Part shown: in pieces, positions 1-6,372 of the stretch | How positions within the stretch are numbered: the stretch's first letter is position 1 | Layout: each line of letters begins with the position of its first letter | Assembly: GCA_037388705.1 (NCBI GenBank) | Contig: JARRJY010000021.1 | Location: forward strand, 1 to 19,538 | Source: JARRJY01 sp037388705 | Lineage (GTDB): Bacteria > Pseudomonadota > Gammaproteobacteria > UBA6429 > Thiohalophilaceae | Reading direction: 5' to 3' | Length of the DNA stretch: 19,538 nt | Position numbers and translations under genes: made by a program | The notes under the pieces: generated by a model | The model's database searches: none | The model's input: only the letters and a program-made list of their open reading frames with translations | Told to the model about the DNA's origin: nothing

Positions 1-2
1 AT

Positions 3-308
3 AAACAGCTTCTAATACTTTCTTCAGTTATTTTATTTTTATTAGTGTTGGGCTTCGGCATGCTTAAAGCTGTTAGATGGTCACGTAAAAGAAATACTGA
101 ACAAGGATTAAATGAGGGTGTATCCCAAGAAGAAATACTTAAAAACATTTTGAGCGGCAATAATTCAAAAGAAAATATAAAAAACTACTATGCGAGCTCT
201 CTTTCTAAAACCGGTTCATTTTTTGGTAAATTTCTTGCGATTGGCGTAATAATTTTTGTAACTGCATTTTTGTTGTTTATAAGTTACGCTGCAATCTGGC
301 GAGACTAA
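3..308 (+). CDS. 3' part of an unknown two-helix membrane protein gene
   Basis: The reading frame is open through the left window edge, so the gene's true start lies outside. A GTG at 45 is in frame, but the 14 codons before it already encode a hydrophobic helix (LLILSSVILFLLVLGFGML), which argues that coding begins further upstream. After this helix comes a basic, polar stretch (KAVRWSRKRNTEQGL) of about 55 residues rich in Asn, Lys and Ser. A second hydrophobic helix (FLAIGVIIFVTAFLLFISYAA) follows and the protein ends in WRD. The visible part therefore looks like two membrane helices joined by a soluble loop. I do not recognise a family. By eye it is clearly more AT-rich than ubiA downstream, which could mean a different origin or only relaxed composition. 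Confidence 0.6.
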   Translation, partial: KQLLILSSVILFLLVLGFGMLKAVRWSRKRNTEQGLNEGVSQEEILKNILSGNNSKENIKNYYASSLSKTGSFFGKFLAIGVIIFVTAFLLFISYAAIWRD

Positions 309-310
309 CG

Positions 311-340
311 AACGTCCGCTTTTGGCCGAAAGCAGTCATT
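311..340. repeat. 30-bp imperfect palindrome directly after a stop codon
   Basis: The 30 bases starting two bases after the stop of the left-edge gene form an imperfect palindrome: GCTTT-TGGCCG-AAAGC at the centre with partly matching arms AACGTCC and AGTCATT. Eleven of the fifteen base pairs are complementary. It is not followed by a T-tract, so it is not a classical terminator. Sequences of this kind (GTCCGCTTTTGGCCGAAAGCAG) look to me like a dispersed intergenic repeat seen downstream of genes in gammaproteobacteria, but that is from memory and only one copy is present here. Confidence 0.4.
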
Positions 341-370
341 CAAAAGTAATCAAACTTACCTAAATCTATT

Positions 371-388
371 TGCCGGCGCTGGCCGGCA
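371..388. other. Strong GC-rich stem-loop
   Basis: TGCCGGC and GCCGGCA form a perfect 7-bp stem around a GCTG loop in an otherwise AT-rich spacer between the left-edge gene and ubiA. No T-tract follows on either strand. It could act as a weak transcript end for the upstream gene or as an RNA-processing or stability element. Confidence 0.5.
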
Positions 389-416
389 GCAGGTCATTTT
401 CTTTATAAGAACGTCT

Positions 417-425
417 TGCTACAAT
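417..425 (+). promoter_or_regulatory. Candidate extended -10 promoter for ubiA
   Basis: TG-C-TACAAT fits an extended -10 element (TGnTATAAT, one mismatch). No good -35 box lies 17 bp upstream, which extended -10 promoters tolerate. The predicted start at about 432 gives a leader of about 25 bases before the ubiA ATG at 457. Confidence 0.4.
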
Positions 426-456
426 TTCAGCAAATAAAATTAACCACTAAAACCCA

Positions 457-1335
457 ATGCAAATTAATAAAGCCTATATAAAAGATCGCGCTTACCAGTA
501 TTATCTGTTGACGCGTCTGCATAAACCCATCGGGGTTTTCCTGCTGCTGTGGCCAACGTTGTGGGCATTATGGGTGGCGGCGGAAGGTATTCCTGACTGG
601 CCGGTGTTTATCGTATTCGTGCTGGGTGTGGTGTTGATGCGCTCGGCGGGTTGCGTGATTAATGATTATGCGGACAGGAAGGTGGATCCACACGTGACGC
701 GGACCAGTGAGCGGCCGATTGCAACAGGCAAGGTGAAACCAGGTGAAGCATTAATCCTGTTCGTGGTGTTATGCCTGGTGGCGTTTGGCCTGGTGTTGTT
801 CATGAACAAGATGACCATTTATCTTTCTTTCGGTGGGGTGCTACTGGCGGCAATTTACCCGTTTATGAAGCGTTATACCCACCTGCCACAGGTGGTACTG
901 GGCATGGCATTTGCCTGGGCGGTGCCGATGGCGTTTGCTGCGCAAACGGAAACATTGCCGAAAGCAGCCTGGTTAATTTATACGGCAACGGTTTTATGGG
1001 CGGTAATTTATGACACCATGTATGCCATGGTGGACAAGGAAGATGATCTCAAGATTGGTGTGAAGTCGACGGCGATATTATTTGGTGATGGTGACAAGCT
1101 CATCATTGGCGTGTTGCAACTTTTCATGTTTTTCGCACTGTTTTCCCTGGGTAAACAAGAGCAACTGCATGAACCCTATTATATAGGTGTACTGGTTGCA
1201 GCTGCGCTGGCTGTTTACCACCAGTTTTTGATCAGGAACCGTGAAGCTAAGGCCTGTTTCAAGGCTTTTTTGCATAATAACTGGCTAGGTATGGCTGTTT
1301 TTGCCGGGCTGGCGATCGATTACGCGATTTACTAA
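457..1335 (+). CDS. ubiA: 4-hydroxybenzoate octaprenyltransferase UbiA
   Basis: Integral inner-membrane prenyltransferase that attaches the polyprenyl chain to 4-hydroxybenzoate, the second step of ubiquinone synthesis. The 292-residue length is normal for the family. The first Asp-rich motif is NDYADRKVD (residues 69-77), followed by the characteristic TRTSERPIATGKV. The second is DKEDD (193-197) after YDTMYAMV, followed by KIGVKSTAILFG. These bind the Mg-diphosphate of the prenyl donor. About eight or nine hydrophobic segments alternate through the protein. The ATG at 457 gives the family's usual N-terminus (YYLLTRLHKPIGVFLLLWPTLWAL), although no clear Shine-Dalgarno is visible. ubiC, a frequent upstream partner, is not present. 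The protoheme farnesyltransferase at 14544 is a paralogue in the same superfamily, but the HKPIG N-terminus and the motifs separate the two. Confidence 0.96.
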   Translation: MQINKAYIKDRAYQYYLLTRLHKPIGVFLLLWPTLWALWVAAEGIPDWPVFIVFVLGVVLMRSAGCVINDYADRKVDPHVTRTSERPIATGKVKPGEALILFVVLCLVAFGLVLFMNKMTIYLSFGGVLLAAIYPFMKRYTHLPQVVLGMAFAWAVPMAFAAQTETLPKAAWLIYTATVLWAVIYDTMYAMVDKEDDLKIGVKSTAILFGDGDKLIIGVLQLFMFFALFSLGKQEQLHEPYYIGVLVAAALAVYHQFLIRNREAKACFKAFLHNNWLGMAVFAGLAIDYAIY

Positions 1336-1406
1336 TTCACAATGTTTTACAAAATAGTTGGTACGCAAGGTTTATAATTACGGGTGTATATGTTGAGGTA
1401 ATACAT

Positions 1407-1426
1407 ACAAGTAAGTATTCACTTGT
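1407..1426. repeat. Inverted repeat upstream of the CRP-type site
   Basis: ACAAGT-N8-ACTTGT is a perfect 6-bp inverted repeat, 18 bp upstream of the CRP-type palindrome and ahead of the outer-membrane protein gene. It could be a second operator or chance; there is no T-tract to make it a terminator for ubiA. Confidence 0.25.
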
Positions 1427-1443
1427 GCAGTAAAAATATTTAT

Positions 1444-1459
1444 TGTGATTTTGCTCACA
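1444..1459. promoter_or_regulatory. CRP/Vfr-type binding site
   Basis: TGTGA-N6-TCACA (spacer TTTTGC) is an exact match to the core of the cAMP receptor protein site. Its centre, 1451.5, is about 46 bp upstream of the start predicted from the TATACT at 1486-1491. This is near but not exactly at the class II activator position. The downstream gene is a single outer-membrane protein, a class of gene often under CRP control. Confidence 0.65.
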
Positions 1460-1464
1460 TATTC

Positions 1465-1491
1465 TTGCGTCTTGCCGACATAGACTATACT
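1465..1491 (+). promoter_or_regulatory. Candidate promoter of the outer-membrane protein gene
   Basis: TATACT at 1486-1491 is a good -10 box. A poor -35 candidate, TTGCGT at 1465-1470, sits 15 bp upstream. A weak -35 together with the perfect CRP-type core just upstream suggests an activator-dependent promoter. The predicted start is near 1498, giving a very short leader before the ATG at 1514. Confidence 0.45.
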
Positions 1492-1513
1492 TAAAGCATA
1501 TTTGGTGGGGACC

Positions 1514-2158
1514 ATGCTCAAACAGCGTTTTTCACAGGTACTCTTAATTGGTTGCATGATGTCATCAATGGCATGGGTGCAGGCTGATGAGTCGCTGCTG
1601 AAAAGCGAACATGACTATTCACTGGTTCCCAAGATGCGTTTCCATGTTGACCTGGATAAAACCCGACATGATAAATATCAACTACTTGATGATGATTCCT
1701 TAAGTAGTCTTGAAACCTCATTACACCAGCCGTTACTCAACGAGACCAGGCTGGATCAATACGATGCGACACTTTATTACCCACTGGGCAGCGAGGGAAT
1801 GAGTTTCGATCTTGGTCTGAACATGAAATACATCAGTGGTCAGTCCAATTTGTTGCAAGATGGGCACAGTCATATCCGCAATTTCAGTGCCGCCATCCCC
1901 ATGATTTACGCGACAGCGCTATTCGATTTACCCTTTGAAGGTTTTTCAGCAGGTTTTGAGGGTAAACATCACCTTGGCCTGGACGGTAACACGTTAAGCG
2001 GCTTTGATTACAAAGCCAAGCTCAAGTATGAATGGAGCCAGGGCTTCGGTTTGCAGGGTGGCTGGCAACATCAGCAATACTCGCTGGATAATGAAGATCA
2101 AACAACCACTGATTACGAACAAAAGGGTCCGTTCCTGGATTTCTACTTAAGATTTTAA
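1514..2158 (+). CDS. Outer-membrane beta-barrel protein (TIGR04219-like)
   Basis: Predicted small outer-membrane barrel of 214 residues. The N-terminus is a Sec signal peptide: MLKQRFSQ, a hydrophobic core VLLIGCMMSSMAW, and a likely cleavage VQA|DES. The mature part has alternating polar and hydrophobic strands ending in GPFLDFYLRF, whose terminal Phe is the usual recognition signal for the BAM machinery. The size, the closing strands and the FDYKAKLKYEW segment recall the TIGR04219/YfaZ-type outer-membrane proteins, but I assign the family only tentatively; the function is unknown. I chose the ATG at 1514 over in-frame TTG 1502 and GTG 1505 because GGTGGGG (1504-1510) then serves as ribosome site and the signal peptide starts cleanly. 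The 3' end overlaps the convergent comF by 12 bp, with no terminator between them. Confidence 0.7.
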   Translation: MLKQRFSQVLLIGCMMSSMAWVQADESLLKSEHDYSLVPKMRFHVDLDKTRHDKYQLLDDDSLSSLETSLHQPLLNETRLDQYDATLYYPLGSEGMSFDLGLNMKYISGQSNLLQDGHSHIRNFSAAIPMIYATALFDLPFEGFSAGFEGKHHLGLDGNTLSGFDYKAKLKYEWSQGFGLQGGWQHQQYSLDNEDQTTTDYEQKGPFLDFYLRF

Positions 2159-2858
2159 GTTTGCTGCCCGGCAAACACTCCACACCTGGATTTTTTCTGC
2201 ACCGGCTTTGCGAAACGCTTTTGCCAGTTCATTGATCGTGTTTCCCGTGGTCATGACATCATCGACAAGGGCAATGTGCTGGTAAGTTAACTTTTCTTTT
2301 ACTCGGAAAGCGCCACGCATATTTTTCTGTCGTTGTTTTTCATTGAGGCCGCTTTGCGAGGATGTTTTTCGCTGCCGTTGGCAAAGCGCCGGTTCCACCG
2401 GGATATCAAGTTGCCGGCTTAACACGCCAGAATTCATGTGCCTGGTTAAAGCCCCGTTCCCGTAACCGGGAAGGATGTAAAGGTACCGGTACCAGGCATT
2501 CGGGTTTATCGGGTACGTGTTGTTGTAAATACTGGCCAAGTAACCGCACCAGGACTTGCCCGGCCGTATGATCAGCATTGAACTTGAAGCGGGTGACTAG
2601 CCTGTCGATGGGGGCCTGGTAGAGATAGGGGCTCAAAACCTTGTCGAAAGATGGGGTCTGTTTCAGGCATCTGCCGCACAGGCTGTTATGGTAGCCCTCG
2701 CTAAGTGGCTCGGCACAGCGCTGGCAGGCATGCCGGTTCAGTGTCAATTCCTGTTCACAGTCCTGGCAAAGTGCCATTCCCGTGCAGGTCTCACCACAAA
2801 CCAGGCACTGGGCAGGGAAAATTCTGGATAGGTTGTATTTTAACCATTGGTAAACCAT
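2147..2858 (-). pseudogene. comF: comF, ComF/GntX-type phosphoribosyltransferase-like gene, frameshifted
   Basis: ComF proteins are needed for uptake of transforming DNA in naturally competent bacteria; relatives also occur in non-competent ones. The 5' part (2858 down to about 2425) encodes a cysteine-rich zinc-ribbon N-terminus: CLVCGETC (18-25), CQDC (31-34), CQRC (45-48), CGRC (61-64). It then gives PVPLHPSRLRERGFNQA (125-141) before running into a premature stop at 2406. The rest continues in another frame, VLSRQLDIPVEP through the PRPP-binding loop VDDVMTTG to WSVCRA, ending at 2147. Both halves align to one continuous ComF, so this is a single gene with a frameshift near 2422-2440. A missing GT unit in a GTGT run (ACAC at 2422-2425 on the plus strand) would restore RVLSRQLDIPV with family spacing. 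The start is supported by AAGGAAG upstream of the ATG. It is either a real pseudogene or a sequence error. Confidence 0.85.
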
Positions 2859-2880
2859 GTGCTTCCTTTCTGGTTGACAG
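2848..2880. promoter_or_regulatory. BirA-type biotin operator
   Basis: TGGTAAACC (2848-2856), a 15-base spacer, and GGTTGACAG (2872-2880) match the BirA operator pattern TTGTAAACC-N14-16-GGTTTACAA at 8/9 and 7/9 positions, with correct spacing. The right half contains the -35 box of the bio promoter (2874-2879). The left half runs into the comF start codon (2856-2858). BirA bound to biotinyl-AMP would block the bio promoter and could also affect comF. Confidence 0.75.
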
Positions 2881-2901
2881 TCATCCTGACCGACGTATGA
2901 T
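2874..2901 (+). promoter_or_regulatory. Sigma-70 promoter of the bio operon
   Basis: TTGACA (2874-2879), a 16-bp spacer, and TATGAT (2896-2901) form a near-consensus promoter. The predicted start, near 2908, lies about 36 bases before the first gene. The -35 box is inside the BirA-type operator, which is typical of biotin-repressed operons. Confidence 0.7.
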
Positions 2902-2943
2902 CCCGTATCTGAGAGAAATCATATCCTAGAGAACCAGAATACC

Positions 2944-3408
2944 ATGACTCGATCTTCCAGTAGTGAAAAAGTTGTTGTCCCGGCCACGAGGGCGCGTCGT
3001 TCCGCCGGCCTGTTTAGCTGGGGAAACATCATTGCCATGCTGCCGGGCCTGATCATTGTGCCCATCTTGCTGTTTGGCCATCCCGAGAAAATGGCCATGA
3101 TATTCATGTTTATTGTCATGCTGGTGCCGATGATCCTGTGGTTTGGTGTTTCCATCGCGATTTACATCATTGCCAAGCACAACCCCAATGAACGGGTTGG
3201 CCACTTCACGCAGCAGGCAGCGTATCGTTACTACGGTGTTGTCGGTTTTATCGTGGTGGTAGGGACATTTTTTGGTACCGATGTAAATCTCTGGGTCTGG
3301 ACCTGGATAGTGTCAGCATTAATCCTGGTGCCACTATCTGTTCGTGATTTATTTTTAATTAAGAAAGAACCATGGGCTGATGTCGAAGTTGAAGGAGAAG
3401 CCGTATGA
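2944..3408 (+). CDS. Unknown four-helix membrane protein, first gene of the bio operon
   Basis: A 154-residue protein with no function I can name. Residues 1-24 are basic and Ser-rich, without a signal peptide. Four hydrophobic segments follow: about 25-44 (GNIIAMLPGLIIVPILLF), 50-77 (MAMIFMFIVMLVPMILWFG onward), 96-112 and 116-135. A polar cytoplasmic-looking loop at 78-95 (KHNPNERVGHFTQQAAYR) and an acidic tail (EPWADVEVEGEAV) complete it. It is the first gene after the BirA-type operator and promoter, and its TGA overlaps the bioB ATG as ATGA, so the two are probably translationally coupled. The position suggests a role in biotin metabolism, such as transport or membrane anchoring, but nothing in the sequence proves it. 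It does not resemble BioY or the EcfT/YigM-type biotin transporters as far as I can tell. Confidence 0.75.
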   Translation: MTRSSSSEKVVVPATRARRSAGLFSWGNIIAMLPGLIIVPILLFGHPEKMAMIFMFIVMLVPMILWFGVSIAIYIIAKHNPNERVGHFTQQAAYRYYGVVGFIVVVGTFFGTDVNLWVWTWIVSALILVPLSVRDLFLIKKEPWADVEVEGEAV

Positions 3409-4373
3409 ATGCCAGTGTAGAAAATATGAAAGACGAATTACGTCATGACTGGCGTAATGAAGACATTAGCGCGTTATTTGAAATGCCACTGAATGATTTG
3501 TTGTTCGAAGCCCAACAGATCCATCGTAAACATTTTGATCCTAACCAGGTACAGGTCAGTACCTTGCTAAGTATCAAGACCGGCAAGTGCCCGGAAGACT
3601 GCGGCTATTGTCCACAAAGCGTACGTTATGACACGGAAGTGGAAGATGAACCGTTAATGCCACTGGAGCAGGTTATTGAAGCGGCCAGGGCAGCGAAGCA
3701 AAAAGGCTCGAGCCGTTTTTGTATGGGTGCGGCATGGCGTAGCCCGAAAGATCGTGACATGGCACCTGTGATCGAAATGGTCAAAGCCGTTAAAGATCTG
3801 GGCATGGAAACCTGTTTAACACTGGGTATGTTGTCCGACAAACAGACCCAGCAATTAAAAGAAGCAGGACTGGATTATTACAACCATAACCTGGATACCT
3901 CACCGGACTTTTATGGTGACATTATCACTACCCGAACTTACCAGGATCGCCTTGATACCCTGCAACGTGTTCGTGATGCCGGCATGAAAACCTGTTGTGG
4001 CGGTATTGTTGGTATGGGAGAAAATCGTAATGATCGAATTGGCCTCTTAAGAGAGTTAGCCAATCAACCACAACACCCGGAAAGTGTGCCGATTAACATG
4101 CTGGTAAAAGTTGAAGGTACGCCATTAGCTGGTACCGATGATCTTGATCCCTTCGAGTTTGTGCGCAGTATCGCCGTGGCACGTATCATGATGCCCGGCT
4201 CGTACGTGCGATTGTCGGCTGGCCGTGAAACCATGAGTGACGAGATGCAGGCCCTGTGTTTCTTTGCCGGTGCCAACTCCATTTTCTATGGTGAAAAATT
4301 GTTAACCACGCCTAATCCCAGTGCTGATCATGACAAGCAGTTGTTTGCACGTTTAGGCATCCAGGCTGTGTAA
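3405..4373 (+). CDS. bioB: Biotin synthase BioB
   Basis: Radical-SAM enzyme that inserts sulfur into dethiobiotin, the last step of biotin synthesis. At 322 residues it is slightly shorter than the E. coli enzyme. The radical SAM motif is CPEDCGYC, with the [4Fe-4S] ligands C62, C66 and C69. The [2Fe-2S] sulfur-donor cluster ligands are also present at the right offsets from E. coli: C106, C137, C197 and R269 (in SYVRLSAGR). The family signatures YYNHNLDTSPDFY and VPINMLVKVEGTPLAG are intact. Translation starts from an ATG overlapping the stop of the preceding membrane protein gene, with a strong ribosome site (GAAGGAGA). A 23-base gap separates it from bioF. Confidence 0.98.
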   Translation: MNASVENMKDELRHDWRNEDISALFEMPLNDLLFEAQQIHRKHFDPNQVQVSTLLSIKTGKCPEDCGYCPQSVRYDTEVEDEPLMPLEQVIEAARAAKQKGSSRFCMGAAWRSPKDRDMAPVIEMVKAVKDLGMETCLTLGMLSDKQTQQLKEAGLDYYNHNLDTSPDFYGDIITTRTYQDRLDTLQRVRDAGMKTCCGGIVGMGENRNDRIGLLRELANQPQHPESVPINMLVKVEGTPLAGTDDLDPFEFVRSIAVARIMMPGSYVRLSAGRETMSDEMQALCFFAGANSIFYGEKLLTTPNPSADHDKQLFARLGIQAV

Positions 4374-4396
4374 ATCCCTGCATGGCCACTATGTAA

Positions 4397-5581
4397 ATGG
4401 GCAATGATCAATTTAACCAGCAACTAAAACAACGTCTCGCTGCTCGCGAGGCGAATCATCTTTATCGTCAGCGGCGCGTGATGCAATCACCGCAAGGTGT
4501 TGAAGTTGTTGTTGATGGAAAGCCGTATATTAATTTCTGTAGCAATGACTATCTTGGCCTAGCCAATGATCCTGCAGTTAATGATGCATTTAAAAAAGCT
4601 GTTATTCAGTACGGTACAGGTAGTGGTGCTGCACATTTAGTAACGGGCCATAGTTCTGCCCATCATGCACTTGAAGAAGAACTGGCTGATTTTGTTCAGC
4701 GTCCACGTGCCCTGTTATTTTCCACTGGTTACATGGCTAACCTGGGTGTTGTCAGTGCTTTAACGGATCGTCACGACCTGGTCATTGAAGACAAACTCAA
4801 TCACGCTTCCCTGATTGACGCGGCACAGTTATCTCGCGCGGAGCTACAACGTTATGCGCATACTGATATGTCATCACTTGAATCCGTCCTGTTAAAAGAA
4901 AACAGCGGTAACAAGCTGGTAACCAGTGATGGTGTGTTCAGTATGGATGGTGATATTGCACCGGTGAAAGAAATGTCTGCATTGTGTGACGAGCATAATG
5001 CCTTGTTAATGATTGATGATGCCCATGGCCTGGGGGTATTAGGTGAACATGGTGGTGGAACACTGGCACACCTGGGACTGGGGATTAATGAGGTACCCAT
5101 CCTTGTGGGGACACTTGGGAAAGCATTTGGTACTTTCGGCGCATTTGTTGCCGGTAGCGAAGCGCTGGTTGAAACATTGATTAATGATGCGCGCAGTTAT
5201 GTTTATACCACCGCGTTACCACCGGCAATAGCAGAGGCAACTCGCGCCAGTTTAAAGTGTGTCAGGCAAGATGACTGGCGACGTGAACAACTTAACAGTC
5301 TCATCAGGCAATTTAAAGTGGGCGCCAGCCAGTTAGGCCTAAACTTGATGCCCTCAGGTACCGCTATTCAACCCTTGCTGGTGGGAAGTTCTGAAAAGGC
5401 ACTGAAGGTAAGCGAGCACTTACGTACCGGGGGAATACTGGTCAGTGCTATTCGTCCACCGACGGTACCAAAAGGTACAGCCCGCTTACGCATTACCTTG
5501 TCGGCAATCCACACAGTACAACATGTGGAACAGCTGCTGGACACACTGAAAGACTGTGGCCTGGAGACTCCAGGATCATGA
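4397..5581 (+). CDS. bioF: 8-amino-7-oxononanoate synthase BioF
   Basis: PLP-dependent enzyme that condenses a pimeloyl thioester (pimeloyl-ACP or -CoA) with L-alanine to give KAPA. Length 394 residues, normal for the family. The Schiff-base lysine is K242 in GTLGKAFGTFG. The cofactor-binding residues D207 and H210 lie in MIDDAHGLGVLG. The N-terminal substrate region reads INFCSNDYLGLANDP, and GTGSGAAHLVTGHSSAHHALE is the expected glycine-rich segment. The ATG at 4397 is the only plausible start, since the Arg-rich helix that begins the family follows immediately, but there is no obvious Shine-Dalgarno. Translation may depend on ribosomes arriving from bioB. The stop overlaps bioH as ATGA. 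Confidence 0.97.
   Translation: MGNDQFNQQLKQRLAAREANHLYRQRRVMQSPQGVEVVVDGKPYINFCSNDYLGLANDPAVNDAFKKAVIQYGTGSGAAHLVTGHSSAHHALEEELADFVQRPRALLFSTGYMANLGVVSALTDRHDLVIEDKLNHASLIDAAQLSRAELQRYAHTDMSSLESVLLKENSGNKLVTSDGVFSMDGDIAPVKEMSALCDEHNALLMIDDAHGLGVLGEHGGGTLAHLGLGINEVPILVGTLGKAFGTFGAFVAGSEALVETLINDARSYVYTTALPPAIAEATRASLKCVRQDDWRREQLNSLIRQFKVGASQLGLNLMPSGTAIQPLLVGSSEKALKVSEHLRTGGILVSAIRPPTVPKGTARLRITLSAIHTVQHVEQLLDTLKDCGLETPGS
5560..5574 (+). other. Hairpin covering the bioH ribosome-binding site
   Basis: CCTGGAG-A-CTCCAGG is a perfect inverted repeat ending four bases before the bioH ATG at 5578. As RNA it would form a 6-bp stem with a GAC loop that includes GGAG (5563-5566), the best available Shine-Dalgarno for bioH. 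It lies in the last bioF codons, so ribosomes finishing bioF would open it, consistent with the ATGA overlap. Confidence 0.45.
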
Positions 5582-6372
5582 GTGTATCTATATATATAGA
5601 AACCATTGAGTCCAGTGCCGATGAGCCGGTTGACCTGGTGATGTTACATGGCTGGGCCATGCACAGTGGTTTAATGAAGGAGCTGGCTGAAAAATTAACT
5701 GGCCGGTTCCGTGTGCATCTGGTTGATTTACCGGGTCATGGAGCAAGTCCGCTTAACAGTACAACATTCAATTTGCAGCAGTTGACTGATCACATTGTCA
5801 GCGCAATAGAAAATAAAATTGCCAACAAGGCCATCTGGCTGGGCTGGTCACTGGGCGGACTGGCAGCGTTAACGATTGCTGAGCGATATCCACAGGTAGT
5901 GAGTCAGCTTGTGTTACTTGCCTCAACCCCCGCCTTTGTAAAACAGGATGACTGGCAACACGCGGTGGATAAACAGGTATTCGAAAAATTTGCTAACGAC
6001 TTACAGGATGATCTCCCGGCAACGATTGTTCGCTTTTTGTCTTTACAGGTTCGCGGTACGGAAGATAGTCGTCAAACTTTAAAAAAATTACGAGAAATTA
6101 TTTTTGCAAAAGAAACTCCTGCCCGGGATGTCTTATCGGAAGGGTTAGCGATTCTTCAACAAACTGATTTAAGACAGCTGTTTAATAATATTGGCCTGCC
6201 CATCCTGTTGCTGGGTGGCGAGCGCGATACACTGGTTCCTTCGCAAGCGTTACACGAGTTAGAGAAAAACACGAACGTTGAGGCGCTCATTATCAGTAAA
6301 GCAGGTCACGCACCTTTTTTGTCACACGTCGATCAATGTGCTGAAGCAATAACAGGGTTCTATCATGATTAA
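5578..6372 (+). CDS. bioH: Pimeloyl-ACP methyl ester carboxylesterase BioH
   Basis: Alpha/beta-hydrolase that removes the methyl group from pimeloyl-ACP methyl ester, ending the fatty-acid-type elongation begun by BioC. Length 264 residues, close to the usual 255-260. The nucleophile is S91 in the elbow GWSLGG. The acid is D217 in LLGGERDTLVP, and the base is H244 in AGHAPFLSH. The oxyanion-hole region is MLHGWAMHSG (22-31). The Trp of the GW-S elbow and the LVDLPGHG loop match BioH rather than a generic hydrolase, and the bioF-bioH-bioC order confirms it. The start overlaps the bioF stop; the end overlaps bioC by 8 bases. Confidence 0.95.
   Translation: MSVSIYIETIESSADEPVDLVMLHGWAMHSGLMKELAEKLTGRFRVHLVDLPGHGASPLNSTTFNLQQLTDHIVSAIENKIANKAIWLGWSLGGLAALTIAERYPQVVSQLVLLASTPAFVKQDDWQHAVDKQVFEKFANDLQDDLPATIVRFLSLQVRGTEDSRQTLKKLREIIFAKETPARDVLSEGLAILQQTDLRQLFNNIGLPILLLGGERDTLVPSQALHELEKNTNVEALIISKAGHAPFLSHVDQCAEAITGFYHD

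Noticed and set aside
45..47. GTG as true start of the left-edge gene
   Set aside because: The open frame continues to the window edge and the upstream codons already form part of a membrane helix, so the gene probably begins outside.
1502..1513. TTG or GTG starts for the outer-membrane protein gene
   Set aside because: The ATG at 1514 gives a standard signal peptide and leaves GGTGGGG as the ribosome site; earlier starts would consume it.
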